From the NCBI RefSeq assembly GCF_009696045.1, contig NZ_VUMT01000014.1:19654-83653 (forward strand): a DNA stretch of 64,000 nt, written 5' to 3'. The stretch comes from Velocimicrobium porci (lineage in GTDB: Bacteria > Bacillota > Clostridia > Lachnospirales > Lachnospiraceae). Numbering within the stretch: the first letter of the stretch is position 1; every line of letters starts with the position of its first letter. Both the position numbers and the translations under genes were made by a program. Below are positions 43,252 to 53,124 of the stretch, piece by piece. Below the pieces are notes generated by a model. That model had not been told where the DNA came from and made no database searches. It saw only the letters and a list, made by a program, of their open reading frames with translations.

Positions 43252-44574
43252 ATGCAGCGAAAATATGAAGATATAAATGTATACGAAGCTTTCCAAAAAC
43301 GGATGGATTTTATATTTGAAGAATTTGATAACATCTTTGTTTCTTTTAGTGGGGGAAAAGACAGTGCTTTACTTTTACATATGCTAATGGATTATATGGA
43401 GAAAAAAGGACTGACAAGAACAATTGGAGTATTTCATCAGGATTTTGAGGCTCAGTATAAAGTAACAACTGAGTTTGTAGAAAGTATATTGGAACAATAT
43501 TTAAATCGTATTGAGCCATACTGGGTCTGTTTGCCAATGGCGGTCCGGACGGCTTTAAGTAATTATCAGATATACTGGTATCCATGGGATGAAAAAGAAA
43601 AGGAAATATGGGTGAGAGACATACCAGATAAACCTTATGTCATTCACTTACATAATAATCCAATAACTACTTACCGCTATCGAATGTTACAAGAAGATCT
43701 GGCAAAGCAATTTGGAAGATGGTACAAAAAAGCACATGGGAATAAAAAAACAGTATGTCTATTAGGGATACGTGCAGATGAGTCATTACAGCGATATAGC
43801 GGATTCCTTAATAAAAAGTATGGGTATAAAAATGAATGCTGGATATCCAAGCAATTTAAGGATGTGTGGGCTGCTTCACCTATCTATGACTGGACGACAT
43901 CAGATGTATGGACTGCGTACTATAAATTTGGATATTCATATAATAAATTATACGATTTGTATTATAAAGCAGGATTAAAACCAAGCCAGATGAGAGTTGC
44001 GTCGCCTTTTAACGAATATGCAAAGGATTCCTTAAATTTATATCGGGTGCTGGAACCTGAAACATGGACAAAGTTACTTGGGCGTGTGGAAGGTGCTAAT
44101 TTTGTAGCTCTATATAGTAGAAGTAAGGCGATGGGATATCGAAGTATTACGCTGCCACATGGACATACATGGCAGTCTTATACTATGTTTTTGCTGGATA
44201 CATTGCCTGTGAGAATAAGAAATGCTTATATAAAAAAATTTAAATCTTCAATAAAGTTTTGGCATAAAACTGGAGGTGGATTGTCGGAAGAAACAATTCA
44301 AGAATTGCAGGAGAAAGGTTACAAGATCGAACGAAACGGTGTATCAAACTACACTCTAGATAAGAAGTCTAGAGTGATTTTTATACAAAGAATCCCTGAT
44401 GAAACGGATGATATTAAAAGTACAAAAGATATTCCATCGTGGAAGAGGATGTGTTGTTGTATTCTAAAAAATGATCATTTATGCAGAACTATGGGATTTG
44501 GACTTACGCGAAAGCAACAGGAACGAGTTGATTTAATTAGAAGAAAGTACAAAGGAGTAGAAGGATGGAAATAG
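43252..44574 (+). CDS. IbrA-like PAPS reductase-family protein (DUF3440)
   Basis: The 440-residue protein has the PP-loop SGGKDSALLLHML at residues 33-45 (an ATP pyrophosphatase signature of PAPS reductases), GIRADESLQRYSG, DWTTSDVWTAYYKFG and the C-terminal DUF3440-like part with CCCILKND. It resembles IbrA, which with IbrB acts as a co-activator of prophage genes in E. coli; its true reaction is not known. The ATG at 43252 is chosen over the TTG at 43243. It overlaps the IbrB-like gene by 10 bases. Confidence 0.85.
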   Translation: MQRKYEDINVYEAFQKRMDFIFEEFDNIFVSFSGGKDSALLLHMLMDYMEKKGLTRTIGVFHQDFEAQYKVTTEFVESILEQYLNRIEPYWVCLPMAVRTALSNYQIYWYPWDEKEKEIWVRDIPDKPYVIHLHNNPITTYRYRMLQEDLAKQFGRWYKKAHGNKKTVCLLGIRADESLQRYSGFLNKKYGYKNECWISKQFKDVWAASPIYDWTTSDVWTAYYKFGYSYNKLYDLYYKAGLKPSQMRVASPFNEYAKDSLNLYRVLEPETWTKLLGRVEGANFVALYSRSKAMGYRSITLPHGHTWQSYTMFLLDTLPVRIRNAYIKKFKSSIKFWHKTGGGLSEETIQELQEKGYKIERNGVSNYTLDKKSRVIFIQRIPDETDDIKSTKDIPSWKRMCCCILKNDHLCRTMGFGLTRKQQERVDLIRRKYKGVEGWK

Positions 44575-45101
44575 GATACGAAAGCCCGGTCTATCGGGTG
44601 AAGGCGGTGCCTGTAGAAAAAATTGTCGCTAATACATATAACCCTAATGCGGTTGCACCGCCTGAAATGTCATTGTTGTATGATAGTATTAAGGAGGATG
44701 GGTATACGCAGCCGATTGTATGTTATTATTCGGCATCAAAAGATAAATATGTTATTGTGGACGGTTTTCACAGATATCGAATCATATTAGAACATGAAGA
44801 TATTTATGAAAGAGAAAATGGAATGTTGCCGGTTGTGACAATTGATAAACCATTGGATCAAAGAATGGCTAGTACGATTCGTCATAATCGAGCCAGGGGC
44901 TCCCATGATGTTGATTTAATGAGCAATATTGTGAGAGAACTCTATGAGATAGGAAGAAGTGATAAATGGATATCTAAGCATCTGGGAATGGATCGGGATG
45001 AAATATTAAGGCTGAAACAGATTACAGGACTAACAGCTCTATTTAAGGAAAGCAAGTTTGGAATGGCGTGGATTCCAGAAGAAGATGAAACTCTTAAGTA
45101 A
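44565..45101 (+). CDS. IbrB-like ParB/Spo0J-family protein
   Basis: The 178-residue protein has a ParB-like N-terminal domain (IVANTYNPNAVAPPEMSLLY, EDGYTQPIVCYY, YVIVDGFHRYRI, and TIRHNRARGSHDV) and a short HTH-like helix pair (SKHLGMDRDEILRLKQITG). GEHR-type ParB box is replaced by GFHRYR. It resembles IbrB, and its overlap with the IbrA-like gene indicates one translation unit. Confidence 0.85.
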   Translation: MEIGYESPVYRVKAVPVEKIVANTYNPNAVAPPEMSLLYDSIKEDGYTQPIVCYYSASKDKYVIVDGFHRYRIILEHEDIYERENGMLPVVTIDKPLDQRMASTIRHNRARGSHDVDLMSNIVRELYEIGRSDKWISKHLGMDRDEILRLKQITGLTALFKESKFGMAWIPEEDETLK

Positions 45102-45210
45102 ACTTCTTCAGGGGCTGGAAGATTATCTGTATATAATCTTTACAGGAAAGCAATTATTTTTGAAGCTAACTTATTGAATAGAAGTGAAAAAGTAAATGGA
45201 GGTAAATGTT

Positions 45211-45660
45211 ATGGGAATTATGTATGAAGAATTGGATGATGAAATTGCTCTTAAAGATTTGACCAATGTTTGTTTAACTGAGAATATATGTGTTGAATGT
45301 ATTAAAGAGGATTGTCTGGTAGGATATGCAAAAAAATGCTTGACAAATTGTTTAAAAGATAGAGTAACTTATGTAGAAAATGGTGTGGAAAATATTCCAA
45401 TAGGAGATACAAAAGTATATTATGAAGAAGATATGGCAACAGGAATTGCCAATATATTAAAAATATGCCGTTCCTGTGGAGAATTGCATTTTGAAAATTG
45501 TATTATTAATGTAATAAGAAGTTGTTATGAGGTAGCGTTATTTGGTGAAGAGCGGGAATATCATGGAAGTGCCTTTGCCTATCTTGCTAAACTCCATGAA
45601 GAAGGAAAACGACAGGCGGATCTAGTTGTAGAAGCTTATAATCAAAAACACGAAAAATAG
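45211..45660 (+). CDS. Cysteine-rich unknown protein
   Basis: The 149-residue protein has nine or more Cys residues in CxECIKEDC, AKKCLTNC and CRSCGELHFENC arrangements, suggesting metal binding. The ATG 45211 is 8 bases after GGAGG. It follows the IbrAB-like pair by 109 bases and may be in the same transcript. No family recognised. Confidence 0.6.
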   Translation: MGIMYEELDDEIALKDLTNVCLTENICVECIKEDCLVGYAKKCLTNCLKDRVTYVENGVENIPIGDTKVYYEEDMATGIANILKICRSCGELHFENCIINVIRSCYEVALFGEEREYHGSAFAYLAKLHEEGKRQADLVVEAYNQKHEK

Positions 45661-45789
45661 TGCCTTATCTGTTTGCGGTTTAAGAAAGTAATTATTGATT
45701 TTATAGAAACATGTTGTCATAATCGCAAAATTTTATTATAATAAAACTAAGGATTATTTAGATATAATTATAAGAAAGTGGTGAAGCCT

Positions 45790-47238
45790 ATGTTTTTAAA
45801 TGTGAAAGGAAGAAGTTCTGCAAATGCGATAACGGCAATTAGTAATTTAAAGCCAATTGATAGAAATGCAATTAGCAATCCAAAAGTTTTGGCAATATAT
45901 GACAGGCTTGTAAAAGGGAAGACATCATATAACAAGATTGTTACAGAAACGTTGTCCTCTGTTATGCAAATAAGTGCTTTAGATTTAAAATTAACAGAAC
46001 GTTCCGAGGTATTAGAAGAGATTAATCGAAATTTAAATGAAATTACAGGTGACATTACAAATGTTTCGGACAGAACGACAGAAATAACAGACGGGGTAAC
46101 AAAGGCGCACGAAAGTCTGTCCTCTTCAATTTTGGAAATATCAGGTAATTCGATGGAGATTTTGAAAAAAATAGAAGATAGTGACAATAGTCTTCAGCAA
46201 GTGGCACGGCTTTCGGAAGAGGCAAAAAATGATTCAGATGTTATGAAAGCAGATATGGCTACTTTATTAGAAATTGTAGAACATATGCACGAAGTCATTA
46301 CAGCGATTAATTCTATTTCTGGACAAACAAATTTATTGGCATTAAATGCTTCGATTGAAGCGGCCAGAGCCGGAGAGGCAGGACGTGGATTTGCTGTCGT
46401 AGCAGAAGAAATCCGTCAATTAGCAGAAGAAACAAAGAAACTTACAACGAATATGACAGATTTTGTTGATGAAGTAGAAGAGGCTTCTAATAAAAGTGCT
46501 GAGAGCGTGGATACTACGGTGGAATCGCTAAATGTGATTACAGACAGTCTTCAAAAGGTTATGACAAGTAACGTCGAGAATAGAGAGATGCTTCAAGATA
46601 TAAATGAATCAATTGAAACAGTTGCAGCTACAAGTGAAGAAATTGGAAGTTCAATGGTAGAGGTAAGCAGTCAGGTCGGAATTTTAAATGATAAAATGCA
46701 ATATTTGCAAGAAATTACTTCGGAGGTAAAAGAAGTCGGAGAACAGTTATCGGATTTGATTAAACCTATTAGTAAAATTGAAGAGAAACTGACAGATGTT
46801 ACGCATCAAATGGGTGATATGGTTAGCGACCGGTTCTATATGCTAGAGAATTCTGTCTTCATTGAAAATGTGAATAATGCAATTCAAGCACATAAAAATT
46901 GGTTGAAATTGTTAAAACAAATTGTAGATACAAAAAAATTAGAAGCGATACAAACAAATTCCAAAAAATGTGCTTTTGGTCATTTTTACTATTCAATAAC
47001 GCCTAAAAATAACGAGGTTTTATCGGTTTGGAAAGAGATTGAGGAACAACACAAGAAATTACATATAAGTGGCGATATAATCAAAAATTCGATTAAAAAC
47101 GGAAAATATGAACAGGTAGAAAAACAGTATAATGACACAGTTCTTTTATCAGAAGGATTAATAAAAGATTTTAAAGAAATGGTTGCTATTGTAAATAAAT
47201 TGGATAAAAATGGAATTAATGTATTCGAATCATGTTAA
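45790..47238 (+). CDS. Soluble chemoreceptor with C-terminal CZB zinc domain
   Basis: The 482-residue protein has no membrane segment. The signalling domain has the tip [22 protein letters not shown]. The C-terminal part (about 345-440) has the CZB pattern: [13 protein letters not shown], then [12 protein letters not shown] and EEQHKKLH, providing the His-Cys-His zinc ligands. CZB receptors respond to hypochlorous acid or zinc. The start at 45790 follows GGTGAAG. Confidence 0.88.
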   Translation: MFLNVKGRSSANAITAISNLKPIDRNAISNPKVLAIYDRLVKGKTSYNKIVTETLSSVMQISALDLKLTERSEVLEEINRNLNEITGDITNVSDRTTEITDGVTKAHESLSSSILEISGNSMEILKKIEDSDNSLQQVARLSEEAKNDSDVMKADMATLLEIVEHMHEVITAINSISGQTNLLALNASIEAARAGEAGRGFAVVAEEIRQLAEETKKLTTNMTDFVDEVEEASNKSAESVDTTVESLNVITDSLQKVMTSNVENREMLQDINESIETVAATSEEIGSSMVEVSSQVGILNDKMQYLQEITSEVKEVGEQLSDLIKPISKIEEKLTDVTHQMGDMVSDRFYMLENSVFIENVNNAIQAHKNWLKLLKQIVDTKKLEAIQTNSKKCAFGHFYYSITPKNNEVLSVWKEIEEQHKKLHISGDIIKNSIKNGKYEQVEKQYNDTVLLSEGLIKDFKEMVAIVNKLDKNGINVFESC

Positions 47239-47267
47239 TGTTACAAGATGAATAGGCATCGAAAATG

Positions 47268-47308
47268 GAATGGATACTTTTAGTGAAAAGTGTCCATTCT
47301 GTTTTTTT
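47268..47308 (+). terminator. Terminator between chemoreceptor genes
   Basis: GAATGGATAC and GTGTCCATTC form a stem around a loop, followed by TGTTTTTTT. Confidence 0.85.
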
Positions 47309-47379
47309 GAATATATTGCAAAAAAGTTTCAAAAAAGATATAATAATAGATAAAAGAGAAAAAAATAGGAGGACAAAAG

Positions 47380-49065
47380 ATGAAAAGTGTTAAAATGAAG
47401 ATTTTTGTTCCAATTGTATGTGTAACTTTGTTAAGTCTTGGATTTATGTGGATGCAATATATGAATATGAACACAATTTCTGACAATATGGAATCTATTA
47501 ACGGTGTATATTATCAAACAGCAAGCTTGGCAGACGAATTGAAATTAGATGTGGTGCAGGTTCAGCAATGGCTGACGGATGCCAGTGCGACAGGGGAGAA
47601 AGATGGATTTGATGAAGCGAAAAAGTATGCCGATCAGGTTTATAGTGTAATTGAACAATTAAAGGAGATTAATCCCGAAAAAAGCAATGAACTGGAGGAA
47701 ATAAAGAATACATTTACGCCATATTATGAAACTGGTATTGAGATGGCAAATGCGTATATAAACAGTGGAAGAGATGCCGGAAATAAAAAAATGGACTCAT
47801 TCGATGAAACGGCAGAGAAGATTAATCGAAAAGTAGAGGAATTCCAAGCAAACGCAGAAGACAATATGGAACAGAAAATTAGTGACATGGACCGGATTGT
47901 AAATGTCATTCAGACGATTGTTATTGTACTTTTTTGCGTTGAATTTTTAATTGTTTTGGTTACATTTTTTATTTTAGGAAGCAAAATTGTTTTACCTATT
48001 AAAAAGATATTAGAAAAGGTAGAGGCAATTGCCCATAATAATGGTGATTTAACTCAAAAAATTGAATTTAAAAGTAATGATGAGATAGGAAAATTAGCGG
48101 AAAATTTTAATTTGATGCAAGAGTCGTTCCGGGTTATTATTGCAAATATAAAAAAGGAATCGACTGCCATGAAAGAACAGGTGGAAGCTGCATCAGGCAG
48201 TATGAATGAACTAATGGGAAGTATTCAGGAAGTGAATGCGACCTCTCAAGAGCTTCTTACTATGATGGAGGAAAATGCAGCAGCAACGAGAGAGATATCT
48301 TCCGTGTCAGAGGATATGAATTTTAATATCAGCCAGATGGCCAAGAAGGCAAAGGAAGAAGCAGAAAATTCAAAAGAAATCAAGGAACGAGCATCTTCGC
48401 TTTGTAATACTGCAATTCAATCAAAGGAAGAGGCAGAGAAGATTAATAAGGAAAACGAAGAAAAAATATTATGTGCGATTGAGCAGGCAAAGGAGATAGA
48501 GAAAATCAGTGTATTATCCGATGCTATCTTAGCAATTACGAGTCAAACAAACCTGTTATCTTTGAATGCATCAATTGAAGCAGCCAGAGCTGGAGAAGCA
48601 GGAAGGGGGTTTGCAGTTGTTGCAAGTGAAATTGGACAATTGGCTCAAGATTCCGGAAATACAGCAGGAGAGATTAGAGAAATTAGCGAAGTAATAAAAG
48701 AAACGGTAGATAAATTGGTAGTCAACTCAAATGAAATGCTTTCATTTATCAATAATAAAGTTATTGATGATTATAAAATGATTGTTTCTACAGGGGAAAA
48801 ATATGATATGGATGCCAATACAATTAGAGACATTACAACAGAATTTAGTTATACTTCAGAAGAGATAAAAGAGGCAATTGGTTCTGTTGCAAAGTCGATT
48901 GATGAAATTAGTGAATCGAATAATCGTTCTGCGGAAGGAACTGAGAATATTTCAAAAAGAATTGCCGTAATAACTGATAAATATGAGATGATTCAGTCTG
49001 TAATAGAAAAAGTCGAAAAATCTTCGGAAGAATTGGAAGCTAGTGTAGCCGGCTTTATTGTATAA
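47380..49065 (+). CDS. Methyl-accepting chemotaxis protein (transmembrane, HAMP)
   Basis: The 561-residue protein has membrane segments at about 5-25 and 185-205 around a helical sensor domain (about 30-180), a HAMP domain (about 207-260), and a long signalling domain with the tip [21 protein letters not shown]. Start follows AGGAGG by 8 bases. A promoter is likely in the 141-base gap after the terminator. Confidence 0.92.
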   Translation: MKSVKMKIFVPIVCVTLLSLGFMWMQYMNMNTISDNMESINGVYYQTASLADELKLDVVQVQQWLTDASATGEKDGFDEAKKYADQVYSVIEQLKEINPEKSNELEEIKNTFTPYYETGIEMANAYINSGRDAGNKKMDSFDETAEKINRKVEEFQANAEDNMEQKISDMDRIVNVIQTIVIVLFCVEFLIVLVTFFILGSKIVLPIKKILEKVEAIAHNNGDLTQKIEFKSNDEIGKLAENFNLMQESFRVIIANIKKESTAMKEQVEAASGSMNELMGSIQEVNATSQELLTMMEENAAATREISSVSEDMNFNISQMAKKAKEEAENSKEIKERASSLCNTAIQSKEEAEKINKENEEKILCAIEQAKEIEKISVLSDAILAITSQTNLLSLNASIEAARAGEAGRGFAVVASEIGQLAQDSGNTAGEIREISEVIKETVDKLVVNSNEMLSFINNKVIDDYKMIVSTGEKYDMDANTIRDITTEFSYTSEEIKEAIGSVAKSIDEISESNNRSAEGTENISKRIAVITDKYEMIQSVIEKVEKSSEELEASVAGFIV

Positions 49066-49068
49066 TTA

Positions 49069-49122
49069 TGTGGCAAAGATGCAAAATATGAAAATAGAAT
49101 TTGTATCTTTGCCACACTTTTT
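49069..49122. terminator. Terminator between converging MCP and sodC genes
   Basis: TGTGGCAAAGAT and ATCTTTGCCACA form a perfect 12 bp stem with a 24-base loop, followed by CTTTTT on the plus strand. Confidence 0.85.
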
Positions 49123-49130
49123 ATAGGATG

Positions 49131-49640
49131 TTATGGCAGGATGTTTTTTATTTCTCCGCAAGCTATTTTTTTACCTGAATTTCCGGAAGGCTGTGTTGTA
49201 AAATCGTCAGGCGCTTCATGAAGAATACATGTGTGTCCGACAACATCTTCCGGCAAAAAACGTTCCGTATAAAACAGTTGAAATGCGTAGCCAAGGTTTC
49301 CAAACAAAGGTGGCATATCGCCGGCATGTTCTGGATGGTCACAGTTATTTGGATTATAATGCAACCCTGTATCTGCAAATGGATCGGATTCTGTTCCTGT
49401 ACAGGTAGCCCCTTCATGAATGTGGAATGCAAACATTCTATTTTCACAAGGAGTTGAGGAATCGTAAGGAAGTCCGTCTATGGTAGATAATACTAAAGTT
49501 CCGTTCCAAATTGAAAAAAAGAGAATAGTTCCATAAATTGTATTATGCTGTTGATCTCCGTACAAATAGGCATAAGCTTTCGGATAAGACGATGCCAGCG
49601 TTTCTATGAATTTTGCCCAATCATGATTTATATTCATCAT
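49131..49640 (-). CDS. sodC: Cu/Zn superoxide dismutase-like protein
   Basis: The 169-residue protein has all metal ligands of Cu/Zn SOD: FHIHEGATC (Cu), LHYNP (bridging His), DHPEHAGD (Zn) and the late Cu His in ILHEAPDD. The Cys pair for the disulfide (TCTG and IACGEI) is present; the usual Arg near the active site (GSRLACG) is Lys here (GKKIACG). There is no signal peptide, unlike most bacterial SodC. It is the last gene of the cotJ operon; its ATG overlaps the cotJC stop (ATGA). Confidence 0.88.
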   Translation of the reverse strand: MMNINHDWAKFIETLASSYPKAYAYLYGDQQHNTIYGTILFFSIWNGTLVLSTIDGLPYDSSTPCENRMFAFHIHEGATCTGTESDPFADTGLHYNPNNCDHPEHAGDMPPLFGNLGYAFQLFYTERFLPEDVVGHTCILHEAPDDFTTQPSGNSGKKIACGEIKNILP

Positions 49641-50251
49641 TTTCCGCAGTTACTATTGGAGTCAAATTCAGGATTAAATGCATAGAAATTTTTAAAGTTT
49701 AAATCGTCCTGTACACGACGAAGGGCTTCACCGAAACGTTGGAAATGAACTAGTTCACGCTGTCTTAAGAAACGGATTGGATCGCATATTTCAGGGTCTT
49801 TTACGAGGCGGAGAATGTTATCATAGGTAGAACGTGCTTTTTGCTCGGCAGCTAAATCTTCATGGAGATCCGTAATGGCATCTCCTTTCGACTGAAATTC
49901 GCAGGAATTAAATGGAATTCCGCCGGCAGCTTGTGGCCAAAGACCAACCGTGTGGTCAACGTAGTAGTTCGCAAATCCGGATTTTTCGATTTCTTCTGGT
50001 GTTAAATCTCTCGTCAATTGATGGACAATGGTAGAAACCATTTCCATGTGGGCGAGTTCCTCGGTTCCTATATCTGTTAATAATCCGGCAACTTCACGGT
50101 AAGGCATGGTATAGCGTTGAGAAAGATATCTCATGCTAGCTGCTAACTCGCCGTCTGGACCGCCGAATTGACTAATAATAACTAAAGCCATTTTAGGATT
50201 ACTTTTGGTTATATTGATTGGATATTGTAATCTTTTTTCATAGTTCCACAT
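49637..50251 (-). CDS. cotJC: CotJC-like manganese catalase (spore coat)
   Basis: The 204-residue protein has the Mn-catalase fold with ligand clusters GGPDGELAASMRYL, TDIGTEELAHMEM, DLHEDLAAEQKARSTYD and RQRELVHFQRFGEALR. It matches CotJC, a coat-associated Mn catalase. The ATG at 50251 shares its base with the last base of the cotJB stop. Decomposes H2O2. Confidence 0.94.
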   Translation of the reverse strand: MWNYEKRLQYPINITKSNPKMALVIISQFGGPDGELAASMRYLSQRYTMPYREVAGLLTDIGTEELAHMEMVSTIVHQLTRDLTPEEIEKSGFANYYVDHTVGLWPQAAGGIPFNSCEFQSKGDAITDLHEDLAAEQKARSTYDNILRLVKDPEICDPIRFLRQRELVHFQRFGEALRRVQDDLNFKNFYAFNPEFDSNSNCGK

Positions 50252-50514
50252 TATTTGCACGCTCCTTCCCAAGGCCATGGACTTTTTACCCATGCCCAAT
50301 AACCGTTGCCACTATATACATTTTCATCCGTTAAAGGACCATACATTCTTGTATATTCATCTACTGCCTGTTTGTGCAATTTTTTATAATTCTCATAATA
50401 TTCAAGTGCTTGCTTATCACAAGGATGAGTATCCAGATATAAAACTACATCATCAATGGCGAAGCCGACTTCATAAATAAAACGAAGTAACTTACTTTGA
50501 TCGTTATTCATCAT
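50251..50514 (-). CDS. cotJB: CotJB-like spore coat protein
   Basis: The 87-residue protein matches CotJB: LLRFIYEVGFAIDDVVLYLD, THPCDKQALEYYENY, YGPLT, WAWVKSPWPWEGAC. It overlaps cotJA by four bases and cotJC by one, a tight operon. Expected in the coat with CotJC. Confidence 0.92.
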   Translation of the reverse strand: MMNNDQSKLLRFIYEVGFAIDDVVLYLDTHPCDKQALEYYENYKKLHKQAVDEYTRMYGPLTDENVYSGNGYWAWVKSPWPWEGACK

Positions 50515-50843
50515 ATATCACATCTCCTTCTACAAGAATTTTTACATTGCATATCTCTTCTAATTGGGGAAGTTGTACAGTTACGTGATTGTTGTTCTGA
50601 TGACTGACAGTTGCATCTCATATTATGGCATACAGGACTAGAGCATAAAAATGGGAAGATTAATTCTTCAAAAATAGTGCCATTTTCTAACCCTTTTGCT
50701 CCGTCGTAAACATTTTGCCATTGCTGCCAGGGAACATATGCCATGGCAAGAGGCATATCCTGTAAGATGTCATAGTTATCGTAACAGATACCAGATGGAG
50801 AAGAGGTTTGGCATCTGCAGTCATTATGCTTCATATAATCCAT
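50511..50843 (-). CDS. cotJA: CotJA-like spore coat protein with Cys-rich tail
   Basis: The 110-residue protein has the CotJA core PLAMAYVPWQQWQNVYDGAK followed by LENGTIFEELIFPF. After it comes a tail rich in Cys and Arg (CSSPVCHNMRCNCQ ... SCRRRCDI) that may crosslink or bind metal. The ATG at 50843 follows AAAGGAG by 8 bases on the minus strand. First gene of the four-gene operon. Confidence 0.85.
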   Translation of the reverse strand: MDYMKHNDCRCQTSSPSGICYDNYDILQDMPLAMAYVPWQQWQNVYDGAKGLENGTIFEELIFPFLCSSPVCHNMRCNCQSSEQQSRNCTTSPIRRDMQCKNSCRRRCDI

Positions 50844-51164
50844 ATATAGTACTCCTTTCATAGTCAAAAGTTCATGGTATACTATTAATTTATGCGTAAG
50901 AGAAGAATTGGTTAACAAAATAAAAAGGGATAGGAAAATAGTAATAAAAACGAAAGAATAATTAAATATATTTGTAATTTATGCCGATATAATAAGCAGG
51001 TTCTGGTTTTGGCTATATTTCCAAAAGAGATTGCAATTTAATTTCTCTTTCTGTAAACAACGACAGAAGAAAAAAAATGAATTCTGATTTCGCTATTCAA
51101 CCTGTCGATTTTGGTAAAAATAAGGCAGGGCAACATAAAAATATGTAGAAAATGAAAAATTCCT

Positions 51165-51193
51165 TTGAAAAATTTAATAAATGTGTTTATAAT
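51165..51193 (+). promoter_or_regulatory. Promoter upstream of mbl/mreB
   Basis: TTGAAA at 51165-51170 and TATAAT at 51188-51193, spacer 17 bases. The 464-base gap between cotJA (divergent) and mbl holds this promoter; no other gene is seen. Confidence 0.75.
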
Positions 51194-51307
51194 AGGATAG
51201 AGTATGTTTAGGTTTGCTATCATTGGAAAAAATTAGATAGAGAATATATCCGTTAATTTGTAAACGATAAATAATATATAGATGTGAGTAAAAGGAAGGA
51301 GATTAAA

Positions 51308-52309
51308 ATGATAGGTAGTGACATTGGAATTGATTTAGGTACTGCAAGTGTACTTGTATATATAAAAGGAAAAGGTGTTGTGTTAAAGGAGCCATCTGTT
51401 GTTGCATTTGACCGCGATACGAATAAGATTAAAGCAATTGGAGAAGAGGCAAGATTGATGCTTGGAAGAACACCTGGTAACATTGTAGCAGTACGTCCGT
51501 TACGTCAAGGTGTTATTTCTGATTATACTGTAACAGAAAAAATGTTAAAACATTTTATTCAGAAGGCAGTTGGAAAACAAAGACTTAGAAAGCCAAGAAT
51601 CAGTGTTTGTGTTCCAAGTGGTGTTACAGAAGTAGAAAAGAAGGCAGTTGAAGACGCAACATATCAGGCAGGAGCAAGAGAAGTTGCAATTATTGAAGAA
51701 CCAATTGCAGCGGCAATTGGAGCTGGAATTGATATTTCAAGACCTTGTGGAAATATGATTGTTGATATCGGAGGGGGAACAGCGGATATTGCTGTTATTT
51801 CATTGGGAGGTACAGTTGTAAGTACTTCAATTAAGATTGCCGGAGACGATTTTGATGAAGCAATTGTTCGTTATATGCGTAAGAAACATAATTTATTAAT
51901 TGGAGAACGTACGGCAGAAGATATTAAAATTAAAATAGGAAGTGCATATCCACGTGCTGAGGTTGAAACAATGGATGTACGAGGTCGTAATTTAGTTACA
52001 GGGCTTCCTAAGACAATTGAAGTGACTTCCGAAGAAACAGAAGAGGCACTTCGTGAAACAACTTCCCAGATTGTTGAAGCGGTGCATAGTGTATTAGAGA
52101 AAACTCCACCAGAACTTGCAGCAGATATTGCGGATCGTGGTATTGTATTAACAGGTGGTGGAAGCTTGCTTCGTGGATTGGAAGAATTAATTGAGAGTAA
52201 AACAGGAATTACAACAATGACAGCAGCAGATCCAATGCTTTGTGTAGCAATCGGAACAGGAAAATTTGTAGAGTTTTTGAGTGGTAATGGTAAAAAAGAT
52301 AAAGAATAA
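51308..52309 (+). CDS. mbl: MreB/Mbl-family rod-shape protein
   Basis: The 333-residue protein has the actin-like nucleotide motifs IGIDLGTASVLVYIKGKG, VDIGGGTADIAVIS, and TGGGSLLRGLEELI. It would form membrane filaments that guide peptidoglycan synthesis. The ATG at 51308 follows GGAGGA by 8 bases. It is followed 13 bases later by flagellar rod genes, the same order as mbl-flhO-flhP in B. subtilis, so Mbl is the likely paralog. Confidence 0.93.
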   Translation: MIGSDIGIDLGTASVLVYIKGKGVVLKEPSVVAFDRDTNKIKAIGEEARLMLGRTPGNIVAVRPLRQGVISDYTVTEKMLKHFIQKAVGKQRLRKPRISVCVPSGVTEVEKKAVEDATYQAGAREVAIIEEPIAAAIGAGIDISRPCGNMIVDIGGGTADIAVISLGGTVVSTSIKIAGDDFDEAIVRYMRKKHNLLIGERTAEDIKIKIGSAYPRAEVETMDVRGRNLVTGLPKTIEVTSEETEEALRETTSQIVEAVHSVLEKTPPELAADIADRGIVLTGGGSLLRGLEELIESKTGITTMTAADPMLCVAIGTGKFVEFLSGNGKKDKE

Positions 52310-52322
52310 GAGGTGACGGCTT

Positions 52323-53096
52323 ATGCTAAGAGGTCTGTATACAGCATTTACCGGAATGTCAAATGAACAGAAACGCTTAGATATTATATCAAATAATATT
52401 GCGAATGCCGCTACGGTTGGTTACAAAGAAGAGAATGTAACGAACCAGTCTTTTGATGAGATGCTGACAATTAAAATAAGAGATGGTTCAGAAAGTTATC
52501 TTGATAAGCCAATTGGTACGATGAGCTTAGGCGTGAAAGTTGGTGAAGTATATACAGATTATGGTCAGGGCTCTTTGAGAACAACAGGGAATACTTATGA
52601 TATGGCAATTGAAGGAAAAGGTTTCTTTCAAGTCCGTGTTGTAGATAAGAATGGAAAAGAAACTATTCGTTATACAAGAGATGGTGCTTTTAAGATGACC
52701 TCTAATGGATTTATTACAGATGCAGATGGAAATTATCTCCAAGGAGAAAGTGGAGATGTTCAGGTGCCGATTGATGCTGCTGAAGTTGTAATCGGAAAAG
52801 ATGGAACAATCTATGCAGACGGAGCAGCAGTAGACAAAGTAAACCTGTATGACTTTGAAGACTACGATTATCTCGAGAAAGTTGGAGATGTGTCCTATAA
52901 ACCGCTAGATGGTGCAGTTCAAGTTGATGCAACCGGCTTAATTCGTCAGGGATATACCGAACAGTCTAATGTGAATGCGGTATCCGAGATGGTGGATATG
53001 ATTGCAATTACAAGAGCATATGAATCAAATCAGAAAGTAATAAGAACCGTAGATACAATGCTTGATAAAGCTGTCAACACAGTAGGTAGAGTATAG
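52323..53096 (+). CDS. flhO: Flagellar basal-body rod protein (FlhO/FlgF type)
   Basis: The 257-residue protein has the N-terminal rod motif MLRGLYTAFTGMSNEQKRLD then ISNNIANAATVGYKEEN, the central DMAIEGKGFFQV and the C-terminal TEQSNVNAVSEMVDMIAIT and RAYESNQKVIRT. It is part of the flagellar rod. Transcribed with mbl and flgG. Confidence 0.93.
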   Translation: MLRGLYTAFTGMSNEQKRLDIISNNIANAATVGYKEENVTNQSFDEMLTIKIRDGSESYLDKPIGTMSLGVKVGEVYTDYGQGSLRTTGNTYDMAIEGKGFFQVRVVDKNGKETIRYTRDGAFKMTSNGFITDADGNYLQGESGDVQVPIDAAEVVIGKDGTIYADGAAVDKVNLYDFEDYDYLEKVGDVSYKPLDGAVQVDATGLIRQGYTEQSNVNAVSEMVDMIAITRAYESNQKVIRTVDTMLDKAVNTVGRV

Positions 53097-53124
53097 TAGT
53101 ATAGAGTAAAGGAAGGAATAGCTT

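Noticed and set aside
42700..48620. Repeated DNA among the three chemoreceptor genes
   Set aside because: The similarity is limited to the conserved signalling tip and reflects protein family relation rather than a recent DNA duplication.
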